From contig JAAELP010000264.1 of NCBI GenBank assembly GCA_024226535.1, forward strand, positions 1-36,044: a stretch of DNA of 36,044 nt, written 5' to 3'. The DNA comes from Planctomycetota bacterium. GTDB lineage: Bacteria > Planctomycetota > Phycisphaerae > Phycisphaerales > SM1A02. Positions 8,881 to 15,578 of the stretch are shown in pieces. A model generated the notes under the pieces. The model worked only from the letters and a program-made list of their open reading frames with translations, did not search any database and had not been told where the DNA came from. Every line of letters begins with the position of its first letter. The stretch's first letter is position 1. The position numbers were made by a program, and so were the translations under genes.

Positions 8881-9456
8881 ATGAAAGTCCAGGTTCTTTG
8901 CGCCCCGATTCTGGGGTTGGCGTTCGCGATCGCGTCCACGGCCAACGCCGAGGTCATCGTTCACGACTCGTGGTCGTCGTGGAGCGCCACCGTCGCGCCG
9001 ATCACGACGCTGGACTTCACCGGCTTCCCCAACAACACGGTGATCACCGACCAGTACACCCCGGTCGGCGCGACGTTCATGGACGCCGGGGACCGCGTCT
9101 TCGTCAGCTCGGTCTTCGAGAAGGACGGCGCCGGTCTCAACGGAGGCTTCAGCGTCGCGATCTCGCTCGAGGGAGCATCGCAGGCGTTCGCCATCGACGT
9201 GCTCGGCCTCGTCAAGATCGAGCTGTTCAATGATGGGACCCGCGTCTACGAGAGCGAGCTGTTCTCCGGCGGTGGTGGAAGCCAGGGCTACTTCGTCGGC
9301 CTCGTCGCCGACCAGGCCTTCGACACGGTCGTGCTCACGGGACCGGGCGGCGTGTTCCTCGATGACACGCACTTCACCGCGGCGCCGCTGCCGGCTCCGT
9401 CGGCGTTGGGCCTGCTCATGCTGGCCGGGATCGCCGGCCGCCGCCGCCGCCGCTGA
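8881..9456 (+). CDS. Secreted protein with PEP-CTERM-like sorting tail
   Basis: This 191-residue protein has a clear Sec signal peptide (MKVQVLCAPILGLAFAIAS...ANA, likely cleaved after residue 23). The mature part resembles a beta-sandwich (TTLDFTGFPNNTVITDQY; GGFSVAISLEGASQAFAIDV; DTVVLTGPGGVFLDDTHF). The C-terminus is the tripartite PEP-CTERM type: a short Pro-Ala-Pro motif, a hydrophobic helix (SALGLLMLAGIAG) and a cluster of arginines at the very end. Such tails are recognised by exosortase and cleaved during export to the cell surface or matrix. The fine function is unknown. It sits alone between the transhydrogenase and oxidoreductase genes with its own leader, and looks unrelated to them. 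Confidence 0.85.
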   Translation: MKVQVLCAPILGLAFAIASTANAEVIVHDSWSSWSATVAPITTLDFTGFPNNTVITDQYTPVGATFMDAGDRVFVSSVFEKDGAGLNGGFSVAISLEGASQAFAIDVLGLVKIELFNDGTRVYESELFSGGGGSQGYFVGLVADQAFDTVVLTGPGGVFLDDTHFTAAPLPAPSALGLLMLAGIAGRRRRR

Positions 9457-9463
9457 CGCTGAA

Positions 9464-9480
9464 CCGAGCCCTCTCGGCTC
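9464..9480 (+). terminator. Hairpin after the PEP-CTERM-like gene
   Basis: GAGCC at 9466-9470 pairs with GGCTC at 9476-9480 across a CTCTC loop, 7 to 10 bases after the stop. The alternative pairing CCGAG/CTCGG is also possible. No T-run follows. It is placed where a terminator is expected, but the call is weak. Confidence 0.35.
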
Positions 9481-9597
9481 ACCTGAACGATTGGCCCATC
9501 AGCCGCTCCTCGTTCCCTCTGATCCCCGTGCCGGACGCGGGCTGACCGGGGGGTGCCGGGCGAGTTCGGCCGATGGGCCGATTCTCGTCCCGCGCAC

Positions 9598-9603
9598 TAC
9601 AAT
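9598..9603 (+). promoter_or_regulatory. Possible -10 for the first korAB pair
   Basis: TACAAT at 9598-9603 is the only good -10-like hexamer before korA, 49 bases ahead of its GTG. No -35 is recognised. The same 'hexamer then ccgg' arrangement (TACAATccgg here, TATTATccgg at 12649) precedes the second korAB pair, which gives modest support to both. Confidence 0.3.
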
Positions 9604-9651
9604 CCGGCACCCGCTCACTTCGGGCGGCGGGACGCGAAGGAGCCGAGCACC

Positions 9652-11532
9652 GTGGCGACAGACGCGACAGGCGGGGTCCAGGAGCATCAGCTCGAGCAGG
9701 TCGTCGTGCGCTTCTGTGGCGACTCCGGGGACGGCATGCAGCTCACGGGGGGGCAGTTCACGACCTCCTCGGCGCTCTTCGGCAACGACATCGCGACCTT
9801 CCCCGACTTCCCGGCCGAGATCCGCGCGCCGCGCGGCACGACGTTCGGCGTCTCCGGGTTCCAGGTGCAGTTCGCCAGCACCGAGATCTACACCCCCGGC
9901 GACACCGTCAACGCCCTCGTGACGATGAACCCCGCCGCGTTCAAGGTGAACGTCCACGACGTGGAGCCCGGTGGCATCATCATCGTGAACGCCGACGAGT
10001 TCACGAAGGGCAACCTCAAGAAGTGCGGCTACGAGCCGGACTACAACCCGCTGGAGGACGAGGAGTTCCTCACCCGCTTCCAGGTCTTCCAGATTCCGCT
10101 GAGCCGCCTCACCCGCGAGTCCCTGATCGATTCGGAGCTGGGGGCGAAGGCCGTCGACCGCTGCCGCAACATGTACGCGCTCGGTCTCGTCTCGTGGCTC
10201 TTCGGCCGCCCGATCGAGCCGACGATCGACTACCTCAACGACTACTTCGGCGCCGGCAAGGGCAAGCCCGAGGTCGCCGAGCTGAACATCTCCGCCCTCA
10301 AGGCCGGCTTCTACTTCGGCGAGACGGCGGAGATGTTCCCGGTGCGCTACAAGGTCGCGCCCGCGCCGCAGCGCCCCGGGCGCTACCGCCGCATCAGCGG
10401 CAACGAGGCGGCGGTGCTCGGGTTCGTGGCGGCGGCCCGCAAGGCGAACAAGGAGCTGATCTACGCGAGCTATCCGATCACGCCCGCCTCCGAGATCATC
10501 CACGGCATGTCGCGTCTCAAGCACTTCGGGGTGCGTACGTTCCAGGCCGAGGACGAGATCGCGGCGATCTGCGCAGCGATCGGCGCCGCCTACGCCGGCG
10601 ACTTCGCGCTGACGGGGACGTCCGGTCCCGGGCTCGCCCTGAAGAGCGAGGCGATGGGGCTCGCCGTCATGTACGAGCTGCCGCTCGTGGTCATCAACGT
10701 CCAGCGGGCCGGTCCCGCCACGGGCATGCCGACGAAGACCGAGCAGGCGGACCTGCTCCAGGCGATGTTCGGACGCACGGGCGAGTCGCCGATGATCGTC
10801 GTCGCCCCGTGCAGCCCCGCCGACTGCTTCGACATGGCCATCGAGGCGTTCCGGCTCGCCGTGCGGTGCATGTGCCCGGTCGTGTACCTCTGCGACGGCT
10901 ACATCGCCAACGGCGCCGAGCCATGGCTGATGCCCGACGTCGACGCGATTCCGCCCATCGAGGTTCGGCACCCGCACGAGACGAACAACCCCGACGGCAA
11001 CTACATGCCCTACGTCCGCGACCCGGAGACGCTCGCGCGGCCGTGGGCCATCCCCGGCACGCCCGGGCTCGAGCACCGCATCGGCGGGCTGGAGAAGCAG
11101 GACGGCACCGGCAATATCTCCTACGACGCGGACAACCACGATCACATGGTCCGCACGCGCCTCGCCAAGGTGCTCAAGGCGGCCGACGTGATTCCGCCTC
11201 TGGAGGTTCGCGGGCCGGACACCGGTGACGTGCTCCTGCTCGGCTGGGGTGGAACGTACGGGTCGATCACGACGGCCGGCGATCGGCTGCGCGAAGAGGG
11301 TCATTCGGTGAGCACTGCGCACCTGCGCCACCTCCACCCGTTCCCGAAGAACCTCGGCGACGTCCTGCGCAGCTTCCGCACCGTGATCATTCCGGAGATC
11401 AACCTCGGGCAGCTTCGCATGCTGATCCGCGATCGATTCCTCATCGACGCGATCGGTATCAACGAGATGCGCGGGCGGATGTTCCGCGTCGAGGACCTCG
11501 TCAGCCGCACGATCGAGATCATGAACCGATAG
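9652..11532 (+). CDS. korA: 2-oxoacid:ferredoxin oxidoreductase, fused gamma-alpha subunit (first copy)
   Basis: This is the large subunit of a two-subunit 2-oxoacid:acceptor oxidoreductase. With its beta partner it decarboxylates a 2-oxoacid with CoA and passes electrons to ferredoxin. Residues about 15-215 are the gamma domain (FCGDSGDGMQLTGGQFTTSS; YTPGDTVNALVTMN). The alpha domain follows with YPITPAS at 274-280, QAEDEIAAICAAIGAAYAG and TSGPGLALKSEAMGL, then a transketolase-C-like part (DVLLLGWGGTYGSITTAG). The GTG start at 9652 has AAGGAG 9 bases upstream, and the next residues lead straight into the gamma domain; the open frame further upstream is not coding-like. The substrate (2-oxoglutarate, pyruvate or another) cannot be told from sequence alone. 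korB follows after 20 bases. Confidence 0.94.
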   Translation: MATDATGGVQEHQLEQVVVRFCGDSGDGMQLTGGQFTTSSALFGNDIATFPDFPAEIRAPRGTTFGVSGFQVQFASTEIYTPGDTVNALVTMNPAAFKVNVHDVEPGGIIIVNADEFTKGNLKKCGYEPDYNPLEDEEFLTRFQVFQIPLSRLTRESLIDSELGAKAVDRCRNMYALGLVSWLFGRPIEPTIDYLNDYFGAGKGKPEVAELNISALKAGFYFGETAEMFPVRYKVAPAPQRPGRYRRISGNEAAVLGFVAAARKANKELIYASYPITPASEIIHGMSRLKHFGVRTFQAEDEIAAICAAIGAAYAGDFALTGTSGPGLALKSEAMGLAVMYELPLVVINVQRAGPATGMPTKTEQADLLQAMFGRTGESPMIVVAPCSPADCFDMAIEAFRLAVRCMCPVVYLCDGYIANGAEPWLMPDVDAIPPIEVRHPHETNNPDGNYMPYVRDPETLARPWAIPGTPGLEHRIGGLEKQDGTGNISYDADNHDHMVRTRLAKVLKAADVIPPLEVRGPDTGDVLLLGWGGTYGSITTAGDRLREEGHSVSTAHLRHLHPFPKNLGDVLRSFRTVIIPEINLGQLRMLIRDRFLIDAIGINEMRGRMFRVEDLVSRTIEIMNR

Positions 11533-11552
11533 CTCCAGTCGAAGTGAGCGCC

Positions 11553-12596
11553 ATGCCCGACACTCCACTGCCGACGTACACCGCCAAGGACTTCTCCTCC
11601 GACCAGGAGGTGCGCTGGTGTCCCGGGTGCGGCGACTACGCGATCCTGACGGCCGTGCGCAAGGCGCTGCCCAAGCTCGCCCACCGGCGCGAGCACCACG
11701 TGTTCGTCTCGGGCATCGGCTGCGCGGCGCGGCTCCCGTACTACATGAACACGTACGGCATGCACTCGATCCACGGCCGGGCCCCGGCGTTCGCGACCGG
11801 CGTCAAGCTCGCCAACCCCGAGCTCCAGGTCTGGCTGGCGTCCGGTGACGGCGACCTGCTGTCGATCGGTGGCAACCACACGATGCACATGATGCGGCGG
11901 AACGTCGACATCAACGTGCTCCTGTTCAACAACCGGATCTACGGGCTCACGAAGGGCCAGTACTCGCCGACGAGCGAGTTCGGGAAGACGACGAAGTCCA
12001 CGCCCTCGGGGTCGATCGACTACCCCGTCAACCCGCTCAGCCTGGCGATCGGGGCGGGGTGCACGTTCGTCGCCCGCACGATCGACGTGGACGTGAAGCA
12101 CCTCGAGGAGATGATGCTTGCCGGGGCGAGACACCGCGGCACGGCGTTCATCGAGATCTACCAGGACTGCAACATCTTCAACCACCAGGCCTTCTTCTAC
12201 GCCTCCCAGAAGGAGACGAAGGACGACGCGACCGTCCGGCTGGAGCACGGCAAGCCGGTGGTCTTCGGCAAGGACCGGAACAAGGGCATCCGGCTCCACG
12301 ACCAGCATCACGCCACCCTGGAGGTCGTGGAGCTCGGCAACGGGGTCACCGAGGACGACCTGCTCTTCCACGACGAGCACGACCGCGGCGTCGCCTTCCT
12401 GCTCGCCCAGATGCGGTACCCGGAGTTCCCCGAGCCGCGTGGCGTGATCTTCCGGGACGTGACCCGCGAGCCGTACGAGACTATGGTTCGAGCCCAGGTC
12501 CGCCATGCCATCGAGCAGCACGGCGAAGCCGATCTCCAGGCACTCATTCACGAGGGCGACACATGGATCGTGGACCCCGACGACGAGCTGGCGTGA
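11553..12596 (+). CDS. korB: 2-oxoacid:ferredoxin oxidoreductase, beta subunit (first copy)
   Basis: This is the thiamine diphosphate- and Fe-S-binding subunit, 347 residues. WCPGCGD supplies C23 and C26, GIGC supplies C57 and YQDC supplies C206; this is the four-Cys set that holds the single 4Fe-4S cluster in two-subunit enzymes. The thiamine/Mg motif is G98-D-G-D101 (SGDGDLLSIGGNH) with the downstream FNNRIYGLTKGQYSPTS loop. It is complete for catalysis together with korA, and no separate ferredoxin-like delta subunit is present. ATG 11553 is preferred over the in-frame GTG at 11544; GAAGTGAG lies just upstream. Substrate is not assigned. Confidence 0.94.
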   Translation: MPDTPLPTYTAKDFSSDQEVRWCPGCGDYAILTAVRKALPKLAHRREHHVFVSGIGCAARLPYYMNTYGMHSIHGRAPAFATGVKLANPELQVWLASGDGDLLSIGGNHTMHMMRRNVDINVLLFNNRIYGLTKGQYSPTSEFGKTTKSTPSGSIDYPVNPLSLAIGAGCTFVARTIDVDVKHLEEMMLAGARHRGTAFIEIYQDCNIFNHQAFFYASQKETKDDATVRLEHGKPVVFGKDRNKGIRLHDQHHATLEVVELGNGVTEDDLLFHDEHDRGVAFLLAQMRYPEFPEPRGVIFRDVTREPYETMVRAQVRHAIEQHGEADLQALIHEGDTWIVDPDDELA

Positions 12597-12648
12597 CCGT
12601 CTCAAAAACCCCGGATTTCACCCCGGGCGGGTCGCCACCCCGCCGGTC

Positions 12649-12699
12649 TATTATCCGGAACGCACATATCGTGCGCATTCACGGCGGCTGTTGCCGCCG
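12649..12699 (+). promoter_or_regulatory. Possible -10 plus two tandem hairpins in the korA (second copy) leader
   Basis: TATTAT at 12649-12654 is a good -10-like hexamer. It is followed by two stem-loops: CGCAC/GTGCG around an ATATC loop (12661-12675), and a perfect 7-bp stem CGGCGGC/GCCGCCG with loop TGTT (12682-12699). The second ends 9 bases before the GAGGGG ribosome-binding sequence (12709-12714) of the next gene. A transcript from this promoter would begin with the hairpins, suggesting transcript stabilisation or leader control. No known riboswitch class is recognised. Confidence 0.4.
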
Positions 12700-12723
12700 C
12701 GTCAATATGAGGGGCGTGAGCCG

Positions 12724-14604
12724 ATGGTGATCCAGGAGCACATCATCGAAATCGTAAGTGACTCCGGAGAGGGAGCCCAGAAGGCCGGGCAGACCTTCGG
12801 GACCCTCTGCGCCAAGATGGGCAACGGAGTCTGGACGGTGGAGATCATCCCTGCGGAGATCAAGCCTCCGGCGCGTTCGCGCGCCGGCGCGAGCGGTATC
12901 CGCATCCGCGTCGGCTCCGAGTGCGTCACGAACATGGGCGACGCGGCGGACCTCGCGATCGCGTTCAACGAGCAGGTGCTCTACGGGCGGATCGGGCAGA
13001 ACGCGTACCACGAGGGGACGATCGTCCTCGTCGAGAACAAGTGGGCGACCGATCCCTCGCCTGAGATCCAGCGCGCGTACGCCGAGGCGATCGCTGATTT
13101 CAAGAGTTCGGGCTACGTCGTGCACGAGCTTCCGATGGAGGAAGCGTGCCTCGAGTTCACCAGCTCGCCGCGGCTGGGCAAGAACATGTTCGTGCTCGGC
13201 ATGCTCTGCGCGATCTACGAGCGCGACGTCTCGATCGCCCACGATGAGATCGCCCACGTCTTCGGCAGCAAGGGCGAGCAGGTCGTCTCGGTGAACCAGC
13301 AGCTCCTCCAGGGGGGCGTGGACTTCGCCCGCAAGCATCTGTCGTTCACCTACGAGATCCCGCCGATGCCCGGCGACCAGCGGCTCGTCGTCATGAACGG
13401 CAACCAGGCGGTCGGCCTCGGCGTCATGGCGGCGGGCATCGACGTGGTGTCGATGTACCCGATCACGCCCGCGACCTCGGCGTCGCACTACCTCGCCGGG
13501 GTGATCGAGAAGGTGGGAGGCATCGTCCACCAGGCGGAGGACGAGATCGCCGCCATCGGCTTCGCTCTCGGGTGCTCGTACGCGGGCAAGACCGCGTGCA
13601 CGATCACCTCCGGACCGGGCCTCGCGCTCAAGATGGAGTTCATCGGCCTCGCGGTGATGGCGGAACTCCCGCTCGTCATCGTGGACGTGCAGCGCGGCGG
13701 TCCCGCCACCGGCCTGCCGACGAAGATCGAGCAGGCCGATCTGCTCGCGGCCCTCCACGGGTCGCCGGGCGACGCGCCGAAGATCGTGATTGCCGCCGCG
13801 ACGATCGAGGAGTGCTTCCACTTCGTGGTGACCGCGCGCCGGCTCGCCGAGGCGTTCCGCGGACCCGTCATCGTGCTCACCGACGCCAACCTCGCCACCG
13901 GCGTTCAGCCGATTCCCCGGCCGGAGCTTCGCGAGGAGTGGTTCGCGGCGCCGGTGGACCTCGCACCGTGGGACCAGTCGGTCCCGCCGTACGACTGGGA
14001 TCCGATCACGGGCCTGTCGCCGCGACCGATCCCGGGCCAGCCCGGTGGCGAGTACGTGCTGACCGGTCTCACGCACACGCGCGACAGCCACGTCGCGTAC
14101 GATCCCGAGTCGCATCAGGAAAGCTGCGAGATGCGCAGCCGCAAGCTCGCGGCCCTCCGCGCGACGCTCAAGCCGCCGGCGATCCACGGCGACGAGGAGG
14201 GCGACCTGCTCGTGGTGGGCTGGGGATCGACGCTCGGCGCGATCGAGGAGGCCGTCGACCGCGCCCGCGCCGAGGGGCTCGCCGTCTCCTCGTGTCACCT
14301 GCGCTTCCTCTCTCCCCTGGAGCCCGGGCTTCGAAAGATCTTCGATCGTTTCCAGACGGTGATGACGATCGAGTTGAACTACAGCGACCCCGAGGAAGGC
14401 CTGCTCTCGGAGGGTCAGGCGGGGCGGCCGCCCCAGCTTGCGGCGCTCCTTCGCGGGCGCACGTTGCGCCCGATCGAGTTCTGGTCGAGGGTCCCGGGGC
14501 AGCCGCTCGCGCCGGGACAGATCTACAACGTCATCCTCGAGCGTCTCCGGCGCAACAACGCAACCGCAGAGCCAATCGCGACGACGGCAGGAAGCAAGGC
14601 ATGA
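12724..14604 (+). CDS. korA: 2-oxoacid:ferredoxin oxidoreductase, fused gamma-alpha subunit (second copy)
   Basis: This is a second fused gamma-alpha subunit, 626 residues like the first but clearly a different lineage. The gamma domain begins at once (EIVSDSGEGAQKAGQTFGTL) and contains RVGSECVTNMGDAADLAIAF. The alpha domain has YPITPAT at 245-251, QAEDEIAAIGFALGCSYAG and TSGPGLALKMEFIGL. A transketolase-C-like part (DLLVVGWGSTLGAIEEAV) precedes the C-terminus. The ATG at 12724 has GAGGGG 9 bases upstream; the open frame back to 12505 overlaps the previous korB and is not used. The stop overlaps the start of its beta partner (ATGA). Two distinct enzymes side by side suggest two substrates, for example 2-oxoglutarate and pyruvate or branched 2-oxoacids, but I cannot assign which. 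Confidence 0.94.
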   Translation: MVIQEHIIEIVSDSGEGAQKAGQTFGTLCAKMGNGVWTVEIIPAEIKPPARSRAGASGIRIRVGSECVTNMGDAADLAIAFNEQVLYGRIGQNAYHEGTIVLVENKWATDPSPEIQRAYAEAIADFKSSGYVVHELPMEEACLEFTSSPRLGKNMFVLGMLCAIYERDVSIAHDEIAHVFGSKGEQVVSVNQQLLQGGVDFARKHLSFTYEIPPMPGDQRLVVMNGNQAVGLGVMAAGIDVVSMYPITPATSASHYLAGVIEKVGGIVHQAEDEIAAIGFALGCSYAGKTACTITSGPGLALKMEFIGLAVMAELPLVIVDVQRGGPATGLPTKIEQADLLAALHGSPGDAPKIVIAAATIEECFHFVVTARRLAEAFRGPVIVLTDANLATGVQPIPRPELREEWFAAPVDLAPWDQSVPPYDWDPITGLSPRPIPGQPGGEYVLTGLTHTRDSHVAYDPESHQESCEMRSRKLAALRATLKPPAIHGDEEGDLLVVGWGSTLGAIEEAVDRARAEGLAVSSCHLRFLSPLEPGLRKIFDRFQTVMTIELNYSDPEEGLLSEGQAGRPPQLAALLRGRTLRPIEFWSRVPGQPLAPGQIYNVILERLRRNNATAEPIATTAGSKA

Positions 14605-15557
14605 TCGGACTCAAGCAACAGGACTGGTCCCTGGACGTCCTTCCCCGCTACTTCACGCTGGAGGACTACGAAGGCGGCGAGGCGCGCTGGTGCCCCGGCT
14701 GCGGTGATCACGGCGTGCTCACCGCGGTGCAGCGCATCTGCCGCGACGATCAGGTCCTGCCGGAGAAGACCGTCTGCGTGTCGGGCATCGGCTGCTCGAG
14801 CCGCTTCCCCCACTACATGGCCACGTACGGCTTCCACGGTCTGCACGGCCGCGCGTTGCCGGTGGCGTGCGGCATCAAGTCACGGCGGCCGGACCTGACC
14901 GTCTGGGTGGCGACCGGCGACGGCGACTGCTGCTCGATCGGCGCCGGGCACTGGATCCACGCCATCCGGTACAACATGGACATGGTCGTGATGCTGTTCG
15001 ACAACAACGTCTACGGCCTCACCAAGAAGCAGACGTCGCCGACGACGCGGGTGGGCGTGAAAACGAACACGCATCCCCGCGGGGCGTGGCTTCCGCCGCT
15101 GAACCCGACGGAGGCGACGCTCGGCTTCACGAACGTCTCGTTCGTCGCCAACACCGTCGACTGGAACCCGGCGCACCTGCACGCGACGCTCGACGCCGCC
15201 TACCGACATCGCGGCCTGAGCTTCGTCCACATCCGCCAGCGGTGCCCGCACTTCACGCCGGATGCGTTCGTGGACATCGTCGACGACCCGTCGAAGGTCC
15301 TGCTCCTCGAGCACGAGAACGGGCTCGATGTCGATCCGGCGGTCACGCGCATGTACCCGAACCACATGGCTCATGATCCGAGTGACCTGATCGGGGCACT
15401 CGCGGTCGCCCGCCGTGACGATGTCGCCGCGATCGGCCTGCTCTTCCAGGACGAGAGCCGCCCGTGTTACGAGGAGTTCACGCATCACGGCATCGGAACC
15501 ACGGCGGAAGAGAAGATGGTCGCGCTGGACAAGGAGCTCGACCGGTTCGCGGTCTGA
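14601..15557 (+). CDS. korB: 2-oxoacid:ferredoxin oxidoreductase, beta subunit (second copy)
   Basis: This 318-residue beta subunit is complete. The Fe-S cysteines are C31 and C34 (WCPGCGD), C65 (SGIGC) and C215 (RQRC). The thiamine/Mg motif is G106-D-G-D109 (TGDGDCCSIGAGH) with FDNNVYGLTKKQTSPTT. It is shorter at the C-terminus than the first copy. It overlaps its alpha partner by 4 bases and is followed after 21 bases by the PFOR-like/ferredoxin gene that opens the Rnf operon. No terminator is visible between them, so the oxidoreductase and Rnf genes may be co-transcribed. Confidence 0.94.
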   Translation: MIGLKQQDWSLDVLPRYFTLEDYEGGEARWCPGCGDHGVLTAVQRICRDDQVLPEKTVCVSGIGCSSRFPHYMATYGFHGLHGRALPVACGIKSRRPDLTVWVATGDGDCCSIGAGHWIHAIRYNMDMVVMLFDNNVYGLTKKQTSPTTRVGVKTNTHPRGAWLPPLNPTEATLGFTNVSFVANTVDWNPAHLHATLDAAYRHRGLSFVHIRQRCPHFTPDAFVDIVDDPSKVLLLEHENGLDVDPAVTRMYPNHMAHDPSDLIGALAVARRDDVAAIGLLFQDESRPCYEEFTHHGIGTTAEEKMVALDKELDRFAV

Positions 15558-15578
15558 GCGTCCGAAGGTGGGAGCGTC

